Shown here in pieces: positions 52,261-62,278 of a stretch of 64,000 nucleotides of DNA (positions are counted from its first letter, which is position 1; each line of letters opens with the position of its first letter). Source of the stretch: Caballeronia peredens (GTDB taxonomy: Bacteria; Pseudomonadota; Gammaproteobacteria; Burkholderiales; Burkholderiaceae); assembly GCA_001544595.2 (NCBI GenBank), contig FCOH02000023.1, positions 28,612 to 92,611 on the forward strand, in the 5' to 3' direction. The position numbers and the translations under genes are program-made. The notes under the pieces are model-generated. The model saw only the letters and a list, made by a program, of their open reading frames with translations. It was not told the origin of the DNA and made no database searches.

Positions 52261-52593
52261 TCATGCCGCGCCTGTGCAGCCGTTCGACGGCCCGCTGGCC
52301 GCGCACGGCGCGCCCGCGCAGCAGTTCTCGGTCAGGAAGCCGATCAGCCCGTTCATCGCCTCGAAGTTGGCCGAATAGAAAACGTAACGGCCTTCTTGCC
52401 GCGCGGTGACGAGCGCGGCGTGCGACAGATCCTTGAGGTGAAACGACAGGCTCGACGGCGCGATCCCGAGTTGCTGCGCGATCTCGCCCGCGGCCATGCC
52501 GTCAGGACCCGCGACGACCAGCGTTCGGAACACCGCGAGGCGCGATTCATGAGCGAGCGCGCCGAGCGCGCGTACAACGAGGTTCGAGTCCAT
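52261..52593 (-). CDS. arsR: Arsenic-responsive repressor ArsR
   Basis: The 110-residue winged-helix repressor has the SmtB/ArsR fold (MAAGEIAQQLGIAPSSLSFHLKDLSHAALV). It lacks the ELCVCDL site of the E. coli protein; instead the C-terminus carries NCCAGAPC, with cysteines 91, 92 and 97, resembling the C-terminal As(III) site of Acidithiobacillus ArsR. ATG 52593 is chosen over the upstream ATG 52686 by conservation. A dyad ATATTT-caac-AAATAT lies 28 bases before the start and is likely its operator. Confidence 0.93.
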   Translation of the reverse strand: MDSNLVVRALGALAHESRLAVFRTLVVAGPDGMAAGEIAQQLGIAPSSLSFHLKDLSHAALVTARQEGRYVFYSANFEAMNGLIGFLTENCCAGAPCAASGPSNGCTGAA

Positions 52594-52620
52594 GTCCGCG
52601 AAGATAACGCACAAGATTCC

Positions 52621-52636
52621 ATATTTCAACAAATAT
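52621..52636 (-). promoter_or_regulatory. Candidate ArsR operator
   Basis: ATATTT-CAAC-AAATAT, a perfect 6-bp dyad in an AT-rich patch, lies 28-43 bases upstream of the arsR start codon. This is the usual place for a self-regulated ArsR site. Confidence 0.65.
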
Positions 52637-53053
52637 CGAAATGATGCGTTGGCGAGACTCCCGTCGAAGTCAGTCGGGAAAGGCATTGCGGCAGTGAGGC
52701 ATCGAGCGTTCCGATGCCGGATGCCCGACGGCGCTTTTCGGGCTTCACATGTAAGGCCGGAGAACGGATAGCAGATCCAGTCTCTCCGGCTGATGAAGTC
52801 ACGCCGGACGTGACTGATGAAGATGAAAGGCGGACCTAGGGGTATACCTTGTCGATTCTGACTGACCCTAAATGCTGCGAACTCGCCTTCGATTTGAGTG
52901 TCGTATGAAGCCGCGCGATGTGGTCACAACGACCGTTGTTTTTGCAAGTCATTGATTATCCGAGAAGTTTCTCGCGGCAGCATGTCGGGATCAGCCGAGA
53001 GTGCGAGCATCGGCGAACTAATCCGGGCATCGCGCGAATCTCGACACCCCTCC
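52637..53053. other. Non-coding interval between arsR and groES
   Basis: Up to the groESL promoter I see no gene. It contains short dyads such as GCATC...GATGC near 52700 and a CCTAGG/GGTATACC stretch near 52836-52848 that could be promoter or operator DNA for something unrecognised. Confidence 0.5.
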
Positions 53054-53082
53054 TTGAAATTGTCAAATCCGGTCCATATAAT
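53054..53082 (+). promoter_or_regulatory. groESL promoter
   Basis: TTGAAA (53054-53059) and TATAAT (53077-53082) are 17 bases apart. The same DNA reads CTTGAAA...CCATAT, close to a sigma-32 pattern, so both sigma-70 and sigma-32 may use it. Confidence 0.85.
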
Positions 53083-53108
53083 TAGCACTCACTGCACGAG
53101 AGTGCTAA
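53082..53108 (+). promoter_or_regulatory. CIRCE element (HrcA operator)
   Basis: TTAGCACTC-N9-GAGTGCTAA, an exact match to the CIRCE consensus, lies immediately after the -10 box. HrcA is expected to repress groESL here. Confidence 0.95.
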
Positions 53109-53188
53109 CAAGTTTGCCGCCTGCCGGGTTTTCGCTCGAAGGGCGGGTTTCCCCCGCGTTTTCAGTCTCAATCAAGAGAGGAGTGTGT

Positions 53189-53479
53189 ATGAACCTTCGT
53201 CCTTTGCACGATCGCGTCATCGTCAAGCGTCTGGACCAGGAAACCAAGACCGCGTCGGGCATCGTGATTCCCGAAGCTGCGGCAGAAAAGCCGGATCAAG
53301 GCGAAGTCCTGGCCATCGGCCCGGGCAAGCGCGATGACAAGGGCGTGCAGAACGCCCTCGACGTGAAGGTGGGCGACCGCGTGCTCTTCGGCAAGTACGC
53401 CGGCCAGACCGTCAAGGTCGACGGGCAGGAACTGCTCGTCATGCGCGAAGAAGACATCATGGCCGTTCTGGTCAAGTAA
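53189..53479 (+). CDS. groES: Co-chaperonin GroES
   Basis: The 96-residue co-chaperonin caps GroEL. It begins MNLRPLHDRVIVKRLDQETKTASGIVIP and contains the mobile loop (about 17-32) and VGDRVLFGKYAGQTVKVDGQELLVMREEDIMAVL. ATG 53189 is preceded by GAGAGGAG; a longer frame exists upstream but is only the CIRCE/promoter region. It is the first gene of the groES-groEL operon, under CIRCE control. Confidence 0.97.
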   Translation: MNLRPLHDRVIVKRLDQETKTASGIVIPEAAAEKPDQGEVLAIGPGKRDDKGVQNALDVKVGDRVLFGKYAGQTVKVDGQELLVMREEDIMAVLVK

Positions 53480-53578
53480 GCATCCTTCCTGCACGTTCGG
53501 CTTCGCCAGCAGGCCGCAGCCCCTTCCGGGCGCGCTCAGGCGAAGCCAGCAAACCGAATCGAATCAAGGAGTCTGGAT

Positions 53579-55219
<1,641 letters not shown>

Positions 55220-55300
55220 TTCGGCTCACGCCGGTTACACGTTTCATTCCGCAGCCGGCGCGGGTCCCGTTTCTCACGAGACGAGGCCCGCGCAGCAAGG

Positions 55301-55329
55301 AAAAAAACCCGCATCTGCGGGTTTTTTTT
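55301..55329 (+). terminator. Bidirectional terminator after groEL
   Basis: A 13-bp stem AAAAAAACCCGCA/TGCGGGTTTTTTT with a TC loop serves groEL and the convergent hypothetical gene. Confidence 0.92.
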
Positions 55330-55352
55330 CGTCTCCACGCCTTGATAAGCGT

Positions 55353-55784
55353 CTACTTGTTCATCTCCTCGCGCAGCTTCTGCGCGGCGGCCTTGTAGTC
55401 GTAGGTCGGATAAAACTCCGTGCGATATCCACCCCAGACGGTGCTCTCGATTGCGCGGTTCACTTCGCGCAGGCGCTCGGCGGGCACGCGCAGCGTCACC
55501 ACCTGGCCGATGCCCATCATCACGTACCACGACACCACTTCCACACCCGGCGGCGGAAACTGCCTGAAGTAGCCTTGCTCCTTCAGTTGCTGGTTGATCT
55601 GCGGAAGCGTCTTCGATTCATCGTGCTTGAGGAAGATCGTCAGCAGAAACGTGCCGTCGCCGGCGGGCGTGGCGGCGGGCGGCGCGGAAGCGGTCTGGGC
55701 GAATGCCGGTGCGGCGAGAATCAGCGTCGAGGCGAACATCAGGGCGTGAGTGAGGCGTGCGATTCGTCTTGCCGGCTTGCGCAT
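55353..55784 (-). CDS. Exported protein of unknown function
   Basis: The 143-residue protein has a signal peptide (ALMFASTLILAAPAFA-Q) and a mature part with FLLTIFLKHDESKTLPQINQQLKEQGYFRQFPPPGVEVVSWYVMMGIGQVVTLRVPAERLREVNRAIE. This resembles a small muconolactone/ferredoxin-like alpha-beta (dimeric) fold, but I cannot name a family. ATG 55784 has GAGGAG just upstream; a long frame upstream is a shadow of the DUF72 gene on the same strand. It lies 29 bases downstream of that gene and may be cotranscribed with it. Confidence 0.8.
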   Translation of the reverse strand: MRKPARRIARLTHALMFASTLILAAPAFAQTASAPPAATPAGDGTFLLTIFLKHDESKTLPQINQQLKEQGYFRQFPPPGVEVVSWYVMMGIGQVVTLRVPAERLREVNRAIESTVWGGYRTEFYPTYDYKAAAQKLREEMNK

Positions 55785-55813
55785 CGGAAATTCTCCTCGG
55801 GAAGCAAAAGACG

Positions 55814-56590
55814 CTACTTGTGATGAGTCCGCAGCCGCTCCATCAGATGCAGCGCGTTGGGCTGCGCGTGACCTTCGGCCGTGTTGTCGAAGATGCACCA
55901 GACCTCGGCCGTTTTCTTCGCGCGCGCATGGAGCGTGCGGGCGAGATCGTCGAGATAGGTGTAGTCGTAGGACGACTTGTAGAGCTCGGGCGTGCCGTGC
56001 AGCCGGACATACACGAGCGATGTGTCCGCGCGATGCCGGATCTCGCACTCGTCGGGAATCGGGTCCGCATCCACGTAGGCGATGTGATGCGCCTTCAGCA
56101 GCGCCGCCGCGTGCGTCGTGAACCAGCCATGCTCGCGCGCCTCGCAGGCGATCGGCAACTTCGTGCGCTCGCGCAGCGCCTTGAAGAAACGCTCCGCGAT
56201 GTCGTGATCGAACGCGAGGCTGGGCGGCAGTTGCACGAGCCAGCAGCCGAGCTTGTCGCCGAGCAGTCCGGCCGCGTGCAGGAATTCGTCGAGCAGGGTT
56301 TCGGTGCCGGCGAGACGCGCATCGTGAGTGATCGCCTTTGGCAGCTTGACCGAAAAGCGGAACGACTCGGGCACGCTCTCAGCCCAGTTCGCGTACGTCT
56401 GCTCGCGATGCGGTTTGTAGAAACTGGAATTGATCTCGACGCACGTCAGCACGTGCGAATAGCGTTCGAGATGCGTGCCTTCGCCGGGAAAGCTCGTGGC
56501 GACGGCGCTCGACAAACCCCAGCCCGCGCAGCCGATACGGATCGCGCCTTGCGGGCCGGGCTTGTGCAGATGGGGCAGTCGATACGGCAT
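55814..56590 (-). CDS. DUF72 family protein
   Basis: The 258-residue TIM-barrel-type protein begins IRIGCAGWGLSSAV and carries the family features VEINSSFYKPHREQTYANWAESVPESFRFSVKLPKAITHD, EAREHGWF and YVRLHGTPELYKSSYDY. The function of the family is unknown. Unlike the partial copy at 1-352, this one lacks a long N-terminal extension. It sits between the exported protein gene (29 bases) and thiD (28 bases) on the minus strand, suggesting a thiD-DUF72-exported protein unit. Confidence 0.9.
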   Translation of the reverse strand: MPYRLPHLHKPGPQGAIRIGCAGWGLSSAVATSFPGEGTHLERYSHVLTCVEINSSFYKPHREQTYANWAESVPESFRFSVKLPKAITHDARLAGTETLLDEFLHAAGLLGDKLGCWLVQLPPSLAFDHDIAERFFKALRERTKLPIACEAREHGWFTTHAAALLKAHHIAYVDADPIPDECEIRHRADTSLVYVRLHGTPELYKSSYDYTYLDDLARTLHARAKKTAEVWCIFDNTAEGHAQPNALHLMERLRTHHK

Positions 56591-56617
56591 GCGTTCGCTA
56601 AGCCTCCCTTGTCTGGT

Positions 56618-57508
56618 TCAGTGCCGCGCTTCTCCGGGCAGTCCCGTCGGATCCTCGGGGACCGAGGACGTTTCGCCGTCTTCTTCGGCGTCGTTCGAAC
56701 GCGCCCAGAAGAACCGGTCCGGCAGATACGCCCCCATGCCGGGACGAAACGCGGCGCGCGCGGCCTGGAACACGTACTCCTGCGCTTCGCGCGCGGCCTC
56801 GGCGGGTTCCTGGCCGTTCGCGAGCAGGGCGGCGATGGCCGAGCCCAGCGTATCCGTCAGGCCCATGATGCGATGCACCGAGCGATCCCAGGTATCCTGC
56901 CGCACCTGGCCTTCCTCGCTGAAGAGCGTGATCACGTGGCGGTGCGTGCCTGTTTCCATCGCGAGCACATACTCGCAGCCTTGCGCCAGGATGTGGGAAA
57001 TCGCCATGTCGAGCGTGGGCGATTCGGCATCGCTGTCCGGCTGCGCGAGTTGCAGAAGCGTGGCGTGATCGGCAATCAGCATGGTGGTTTGCGGCACGAG
57101 CAGATCGGCGAGCGATTCGCGCAGTTCGTCGGCGGCGAGGACGTGTTCGTCGTCGAGCGTGAAGTCAGGCGCGAGGATCAGCGGGACGTCGTCGTAGTCG
57201 GAAACCACTTCCGCGATCGCCGACACGACTTCGGCCCGGGTCGCCGCGCCGATCTTGAACGCGGCGACTGGCATATCCTCCAGCAACATGCGCGCCTGGG
57301 TCGCGACGGTGTCCGGGTCGAGGCCGGTGACTTCGTCGCAACTGGCGGAGTCGCGCACGGCGTAGCCGGTGAGCACGGTCGCGCCGTGGCAGCCCATGCT
57401 GGCGAGCGTCAGCAGGTCGGCCTGCAGGCCCGAGCCGCCGGTGGGATCGGAGAGGCCGAAGGTGAGTACGATCGGTGGAGAGTCGCCGGTCATGGCAAAA
57501 ACGGACAT
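56618..57508 (-). CDS. thiD: Hydroxymethylpyrimidine/phosphomethylpyrimidine kinase
   Basis: The 296-residue ribokinase-fold enzyme phosphorylates HMP and HMP-P for thiamine synthesis. It has LTFGLSDPTGGSGLQADLLTLASMGCHG, the substrate-binding start of ThiD, and DTLGSAIAALLANGQ, in which the usual catalytic GTGCTF-like loop (GTG.T.S) reads LTDTLGSA. The C-terminal extension of about 35 residues is acidic and not conserved. No TPP riboswitch is seen upstream. ATG 57493 is an alternative start. The altered anion-hole loop leaves some doubt about the exact kinase activity. Confidence 0.85.
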   Translation of the reverse strand: MSVFAMTGDSPPIVLTFGLSDPTGGSGLQADLLTLASMGCHGATVLTGYAVRDSASCDEVTGLDPDTVATQARMLLEDMPVAAFKIGAATRAEVVSAIAEVVSDYDDVPLILAPDFTLDDEHVLAADELRESLADLLVPQTTMLIADHATLLQLAQPDSDAESPTLDMAISHILAQGCEYVLAMETGTHRHVITLFSEEGQVRQDTWDRSVHRIMGLTDTLGSAIAALLANGQEPAEAAREAQEYVFQAARAAFRPGMGAYLPDRFFWARSNDAEEDGETSSVPEDPTGLPGEARH

Positions 57509-57812
57509 TGTGATATTGGATTGCTTGTTGAACGATCGGCTCGAAGCGGACTCGTCCGCGCGTGAGCGCGAGTGCGAACATCCGCCCGGGTCTCGATCCG
57601 ATTATGCGGCCTAATGCCGTCCGACTGTTCTCTTTGCGCACTTTTTTCCGGCGCGCTAGCCTTCGCAAGCCAGTCACGTCATGACGAATGGCAACTGATT
57701 GGCAACCAAATGACGCGAAAGACTCGCCGGGCGGGCAGCTTGCTAGGCATCGACACGGCAACACGGTACCATCTTGTCCTAATTTCAACCGACCAATTGA
57801 TGCGGCATAAGT

Positions 57813-57983
57813 ATGGAACACAGAAGCTGGATGTGCCTGATCTGCGGCTGGATCTACGACGAAGAGGCGGGGTTGCCCGAAGAAGGCATCGCGCCGGGCA
57901 CGCGCTGGGAGGACGTTCCGATCAACTGGACCTGTCCCGAATGCGGAGCCCGCAAGGAAGATTTCGAGATGGTCCAGATCTGA
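57813..57983 (+). CDS. rubA: Rubredoxin
   Basis: A 56-residue iron protein missed by long-ORF searches. The four iron-ligand cysteines are in CLICG (8, 11) and CPECG (41, 44), with the aromatic core W-I-Y, DEEAG, GTRWEDVP and W. It shuttles electrons, for example to alkane hydroxylase or oxygen-detoxifying enzymes. No such partner is adjacent. It is divergent from thiD across about 300 bases and followed by a strong terminator. Confidence 0.93.
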   Translation: MEHRSWMCLICGWIYDEEAGLPEEGIAPGTRWEDVPINWTCPECGARKEDFEMVQI

Positions 57984-57997
57984 TCCAGACGCTCTGC

Positions 57998-58035
57998 CGC
58001 GCCGCATGATTCGCGTCATGCGGCGCGCGTTTTTT
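57998..58035 (+). terminator. Terminator after rubredoxin
   Basis: A 12-bp perfect stem (CGCGCCGCATGA with its complement) and a 6-base loop are followed by CG and six T, 15 bases after the stop. Confidence 0.9.
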
Positions 58036-58302
58036 GCGGGCTGCATCGGGCCAGTGCCGTGCGGCCTGCGCGGGTTATGGTCGTGCAGCGTGCGGGCGAA
58101 TTGTTGCGGCGATGCCGGCGCCGCATCCGGCAGATTCGATTTCCGTGCCGGCCGTTCAACGCATACGCTTGAGGCATACCGTGCAAGAGGCGCGATCGGC
58201 GACCGAAGCTGCGCCCGGTGCCGCGCCATCCGACGACGCATTTCAACCGCGAGCGACGGCGTCACCGCGCCGCCTCCGCGCAACGGCTTGTGAGCGCCCG
58301 AC

Positions 58303-59718
58303 ATGACATCACGTCCCGATCTGCATGTTCCGTTAGAAGCTTTGCCCAATCCGCGCGGCGGCTCGGTGCGGCTCGCCGAGATGGCGCTCACCGACGCGCT
58401 GCACGCGTTCCATCGTCAGGGCGAAACCGGGGCCGCGCTGAAACGCGCGATCGCCGCGTTGCATTCGGCGGGATGGCTGCCCGCGCAGCGCTTCGCGGAA
58501 GCGCTCGCGCTGGTCGCGCCGCTCGGCGACGAATCCGAGGGCAATCGCGCGCGCATCGCCGATGCGATCGCCGTGTTCGGCGCGGCCGTCGAGCGTCACA
58601 ATCTGCGCGAACTGTCCTGCTCGACCGTGCTCTTCGATCACTATCGCGGCCTGCACGCGTTGCTTGCGGCGCATACGCGCGTCGCGCCCGTTTCGTACGA
58701 CGATCTCGCGCTCGCCGGACGCGCCATCGCTCCGGCGACACTGCGCGGCGTCGCGCCGGAGCGGCTCGCGCGCGTGCGGGCGCGCTACGAGGAAACTTTG
58801 CTCAGGCTCCTGCGCGGACCGGCCGGCGAATCCGCCGATGCGTGCGAGCGCCTCGACGCCTGTCTCGCGGAGCTCAGAGGGCCGGATCCTTACGATTTCT
58901 GGCGGCTGGCTTCGTCCGCGGTGCGTTCGCTGCGCGAGCGCGCGCAGCGCGATGAGACGCGCCCGGACGACATCGGTTTCAACGCCGGCTACGACGCCGA
59001 CGCGAAACGTCTCTACGCGCGCTTCAATCTGGTGCTGGCGGATCAGGCGCACGCGTTGTCGTACGCGCCGCGCTCGCTCGTGCGCGCGACGCTCGCGTTG
59101 CTGTGGCGCGATTTCGCGCTGTACGGCGCGGCGCCGGAAGATGCAGAACATGTCGACGTGCTGCGCGACTACGGCCTGACGGTGGCCTGGCACGTCGCGG
59201 CGAGCCCGGCGTCCGAAGCCGCGTGGGAAGAGGGCGCAGCGCAGGCGAGCGAGGAAACCTCGCGCGACGCCGGAACGCGCGACCTCGGCGTGCTGCGCGT
59301 GAACGCGGCTGCTTACGAGGATTTTCTGCAGAGCGCGGAGACGTCGATCGATGCGCTCGTCGAGCGCGGCACGCAGGCGAGCGAAACCGGCACGGTGGAC
59401 GAAGCGGCGGCGCTCGCAGCGGCGAACGCATCGCACCGGCTGGGCGCGGCGGCCTGCGCGCTGGGGCTCGGCCACGTCGCCTCGCTCGCGGACACGCTGG
59501 GCCTCGCGTGGCGGCGCGTCGCGCATCACGGCGAAGCGCGCGACGACGGCGCCGAAGGCGCGACCCGCGGACTCGACGCCACGGTGCCCGAGCGCGCCGC
59601 GCAGATGTTGCGCTCGATGCTGCATCAGGCGGCGGCCGGTATTGCGCCGTCGGAAGGGCGCGGCTCGATCGTTGCGCTGACCGCGATGATCGAGCGGCCG
59701 CTGCCGATCGCGCGCTAG
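58303..59718 (+). CDS. Hypothetical protein with Hpt-like segment, possible PilL/ChpA relic
   Basis: A 471-residue alanine- and arginine-rich, mostly helical, soluble protein with no signal peptide. Near the C-terminus (about 345-405) it reads AAYEDFLQSAETSIDALVERG then NASHRLGAAACALGLGHVASLADTLGLAWRR, which looks like a histidine phosphotransfer (Hpt) domain with His378 at the phosphoacceptor position, though the usual H-x-L-K-G is shortened to H-R-L-G. The N-terminal part may hold further Hpt/FimL-like helical bundles. In several betaproteobacteria the interval between rubredoxin and the photolyase/yqgE genes carries pilGHIJ and the giant PilL/ChpA kinase; here only this protein remains. 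Identity is inferred. It is convergent with phrB, sharing CTAG at the stops. Confidence 0.7.
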   Translation: MTSRPDLHVPLEALPNPRGGSVRLAEMALTDALHAFHRQGETGAALKRAIAALHSAGWLPAQRFAEALALVAPLGDESEGNRARIADAIAVFGAAVERHNLRELSCSTVLFDHYRGLHALLAAHTRVAPVSYDDLALAGRAIAPATLRGVAPERLARVRARYEETLLRLLRGPAGESADACERLDACLAELRGPDPYDFWRLASSAVRSLRERAQRDETRPDDIGFNAGYDADAKRLYARFNLVLADQAHALSYAPRSLVRATLALLWRDFALYGAAPEDAEHVDVLRDYGLTVAWHVAASPASEAAWEEGAAQASEETSRDAGTRDLGVLRVNAAAYEDFLQSAETSIDALVERGTQASETGTVDEAAALAAANASHRLGAAACALGLGHVASLADTLGLAWRRVAHHGEARDDGAEGATRGLDATVPERAAQMLRSMLHQAAAGIAPSEGRGSIVALTAMIERPLPIAR

Positions 59719-61226
59719 TCGTCGATCGGTTCGTCGTCGTTTTTGCCGGCGGATGCGGCCTTGCGCGCGCCCGGCCCGCGCACGACACCGTAGCGCGCGA
59801 GCGTGCGTTTTCGCGCGGCATCGTGATCGACGACCGGTTGCGGGTAATCCGCGCCCAGCGAGATTTTCGCGGCCTCGAGCGCATCGGGTTTCGCCTGCCA
59901 CGGCGCATGGATGTCGCGGTCCGACAGCCCCGCGATCTCCGGCACGTAATGGCGGATGAACTTGCCGGCCGCGTCGAATTTCTGCGACTGCGTGACCGGA
60001 TTGAAGATGCGGAAATACGGCTGGGCGTCGCAGCCGCTGGAGGCGGCCCATTGCCATCCGCCATTGTTGTTCGACAGCTCGAAGTCGTTCAGCAGCGCTT
60101 CGAAGTACGCTTCGCCGCGCCGCCAGTCGATGCCCAGATCCTTCGTCAGAAAACTCGCCACCACCATGCGCAGGCGGTTGTGCATGTATCCGGACGCGTT
60201 GATCTGACGCATCGCCGCATCGACGATCGGATAGCCGGTCGCGCCCGCGCACCACGCGGCGAAGTTCGCGTCGGCGGCGTCGCCGGTTTCCCAGCGGATG
60301 CGGTCGTATTCCGGCTTGAATGCGCGATGATCGCCCACGACGCCGACGTGCGGAAAGTGATGCAGCACGGAGAAATAGAACTCGCGCCAGATCAGCTCGC
60401 CGAGCCAGACTTCGGCGCCCTTGTCGCCGTGACGTTGCGCGTCGTGGGCGCTGCGGGCGAGCGCGCGGATCGACACGGTGCCGTGACGCAGATGCACGCC
60501 GAGATAGCTCGGTCCTTTCAGCGCGGGAAAGTCGCGCGTGCGGCCGTAATCGGTCATGCGCGCATGGAAGTCGTCGAAGAGTTCGAACGCGCCGCTCGTG
60601 CCGGCCGGAAACGCGGGACCGCGCGCATGGGGAAAACCAAGCGCGGCAAGCGACGGCAGCACGTGCGCGACGCCCGCCGGCGGCTTCGCCAGCGCATTCA
60701 GATGATCTTCCGACGCATACGGCTTGAGCGCATCCGGCGTGAGCGTCTGAAGCCACTTGCGTTTGTAGGGCGTGAAGACGGTATAGGGCTTGCCGGCGCC
60801 TGTCATCACATCGTCATGATCGAAGACTGCCTGATCCCGAAACGTGAAGAACGCGACATCCGCGCTCGCCAGCTTGTTCGCGACGGCTTCGTCGCGCGCT
60901 TTCGCGGCGGGCTCGTAATCGCGATTGGCGAACACCGCGTTCACGCCGCATTCACGCGCGAGCGCGGGAATCTCGTGCAGCGGCACGCCGTGCCGCACGA
61001 TCAGCGCGCCGCCCGCATCGCGCAAGGTGCGGTCGAGCTCGGCGGCGCTCGCGTGGATGAACGGCACGCGCCGGTCGTCGCGCGCGAGCGGCGCGAGAAT
61101 TTCGCGGTCGAAAACGAACGCGCACAGCACGCGACGGCACCGTGTGAGCGCGTGATAGAGTGCAGCATTGTCTGCCGCGCGCAGGTCCCGCCGAAACCAG
61201 ACCAGACCCAGCTCAAAGTCGGCCAT
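59715..61226 (-). CDS. phrB: Deoxyribodipyrimidine photolyase
   Basis: The 503-residue flavoprotein repairs cyclobutane pyrimidine dimers with light. It begins LGLVWFRRDLRAADNAAL and carries SYLGVHLRHGTVSIR, LIWREFYFSVLHHFPHV, the FAD/lesion-binding AWCAGATGYPIVDAAMRQINASGYMHNRLRMVVASFLTKDLGIDWRRGEAYF, NNGGWQWAASSGCDAQPYFRIFNP and RHYVPE, a full CPD photolyase set. The N-terminal antenna domain (MTHF/8-HDF) is present. It is divergent from yqgE with only 30 bases between starts. Confidence 0.95.
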   Translation of the reverse strand: MADFELGLVWFRRDLRAADNAALYHALTRCRRVLCAFVFDREILAPLARDDRRVPFIHASAAELDRTLRDAGGALIVRHGVPLHEIPALARECGVNAVFANRDYEPAAKARDEAVANKLASADVAFFTFRDQAVFDHDDVMTGAGKPYTVFTPYKRKWLQTLTPDALKPYASEDHLNALAKPPAGVAHVLPSLAALGFPHARGPAFPAGTSGAFELFDDFHARMTDYGRTRDFPALKGPSYLGVHLRHGTVSIRALARSAHDAQRHGDKGAEVWLGELIWREFYFSVLHHFPHVGVVGDHRAFKPEYDRIRWETGDAADANFAAWCAGATGYPIVDAAMRQINASGYMHNRLRMVVASFLTKDLGIDWRRGEAYFEALLNDFELSNNNGGWQWAASSGCDAQPYFRIFNPVTQSQKFDAAGKFIRHYVPEIAGLSDRDIHAPWQAKPDALEAAKISLGADYPQPVVDHDAARKRTLARYGVVRGPGARKAASAGKNDDEPIDD

Positions 61227-61256
61227 CTCGCAGCGCCTTTGTTAAAATTCTGAATT

Positions 61257-61835
61257 ATGTCCAAGACTTCCGATCGCATCAATTTGACGAATCAGTTCCT
61301 GATCGCCATGCCGAACATGGTCGATCCGACGTTTTCGGGAACGGTGGTCTATCTTTGCGATCACACGGAGAAAGGCGCGCTCGGTCTCGTCATCAATCGT
61401 CCGACCGACATCGATCTCCAGTCGCTCTTCAATCGCATCGATCTCAAGCTCGAGATCGAGCCGCTCGTCCATTTGCCTGTGTATTTCGGCGGTCCCGTGC
61501 AGACCGAGCGCGGCTTCGTGCTGCACGAAGCCGGCGACGGCGAACCCTATAGCTCGTCGATGAGCGTGCCCGGCGGGCTCGCCATGACCACGTCGAAAGA
61601 CGTGCTCGAAGCGGTCGCGAGCGGCAAGGGGCCCGAGCGCTTCCTGCTCACGCTGGGTCACGCCGGCTGGGGCGCGGGCCAGCTCGAAGAGGAAATCTCG
61701 AAGAACGGCTGGCTCACCGTGGAAGCCGATTCGCGCATCATCTTCGACGTTCCCGCCGAAGACCGCCTGGAAGCGGCGCTCTCGCTGCTCGGCGTGTCGC
61801 GTTCGATGTTGTCCGGCGAAGCAGGGCACGCATGA
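61257..61835 (+). CDS. yqgE: YqgE/AlgH family protein
   Basis: The 192-residue UPF0301 protein has the hallmarks LTNQFLIAMPNMVDPTFSGTVVYLCDHTEKGALGLVINRPTDI and VYFGGPVQTERGFVLH, and LGHAGWGAGQLEEEI. In Pseudomonas AlgH affects alginate regulation, but the biochemical function is unknown. It is followed by ruvX with an ATGA overlap, the conserved yqgE-ruvX pair, and then pyrR and pyrB. Confidence 0.94.
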   Translation: MSKTSDRINLTNQFLIAMPNMVDPTFSGTVVYLCDHTEKGALGLVINRPTDIDLQSLFNRIDLKLEIEPLVHLPVYFGGPVQTERGFVLHEAGDGEPYSSSMSVPGGLAMTTSKDVLEAVASGKGPERFLLTLGHAGWGAGQLEEEISKNGWLTVEADSRIIFDVPAEDRLEAALSLLGVSRSMLSGEAGHA

Positions 61836-62278
61836 GTCGCGAGGCCACGCTGCTGGCATTCGATTACGGCGAGAAGCGCATTGGTGTCGCCGTCGGCAAT
61901 ACGCTCACGAAAAACGCGCGCGCGCTCCTCACGCTGGAAAACCGCAATCGCGAATATCGCTTCGTGGAAGTGGGCAAGCTGCTCGACGCGTGGAAGCCCG
62001 ATGCCGTGGTCGTCGGCATGCCGATGCATCCCGACGGCACGCCGCACGAAATGAGCGCGCTCGCGAAACGCTTCGGCAATCAGCTGAACGGCCGTTTCAA
62101 TGTGCCCGTGCAATGGGTGGACGAGCGTTACTCGTCCGTCGACGCCAAGGCCGATTTGCGCGAGCGCGGCGTGCGCACCAACGCGCGCGGCCGCTTCGAC
62201 GAAATCGACGCCGAAGCCGCCCGCGTCATTCTTCAACAATATCTCGACTCACTTGCCGACGATCATGAGTTCCATTGA
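61832..62278 (+). CDS. ruvX: Pre-16S rRNA nuclease RuvX (YqgF)
   Basis: The 148-residue RNase H-fold protein has the acidic-site motif LAFDYGEKRIGVAVGN at the N-terminus and VQWVDERYSSVDAKADLRERG, a YqgF signature. It is proposed to process the 5' end of 16S rRNA and was originally called a Holliday-junction resolvase homologue. It overlaps yqgE by 4 bases and pyrR by 14, indicating a coupled operon. The catalytic Asp in DYG is intact. Confidence 0.93.
   Translation: MSREATLLAFDYGEKRIGVAVGNTLTKNARALLTLENRNREYRFVEVGKLLDAWKPDAVVVGMPMHPDGTPHEMSALAKRFGNQLNGRFNVPVQWVDERYSSVDAKADLRERGVRTNARGRFDEIDAEAARVILQQYLDSLADDHEFH

Noticed and set aside
52082..52306. 74-codon minus-strand frame between arsR and acr3 as a possible arsC remnant
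   Set aside because: It starts inside arsR, has proline/arginine-rich text and shows none of the arsenate reductase CxxNxxRS-type motifs.
57509..57812. Possible TPP riboswitch before thiD
   Set aside because: I looked for the CTGAGA core and ACCTGA-type segments on the minus strand and found none.
58330..60756. Long minus-strand open frame covering the orphan Hpt-like gene and part of phrB
   Set aside because: It is a frame-shifted reading of phrB followed by the antisense of the plus-strand gene, with arginine-rich composition and no RBS.
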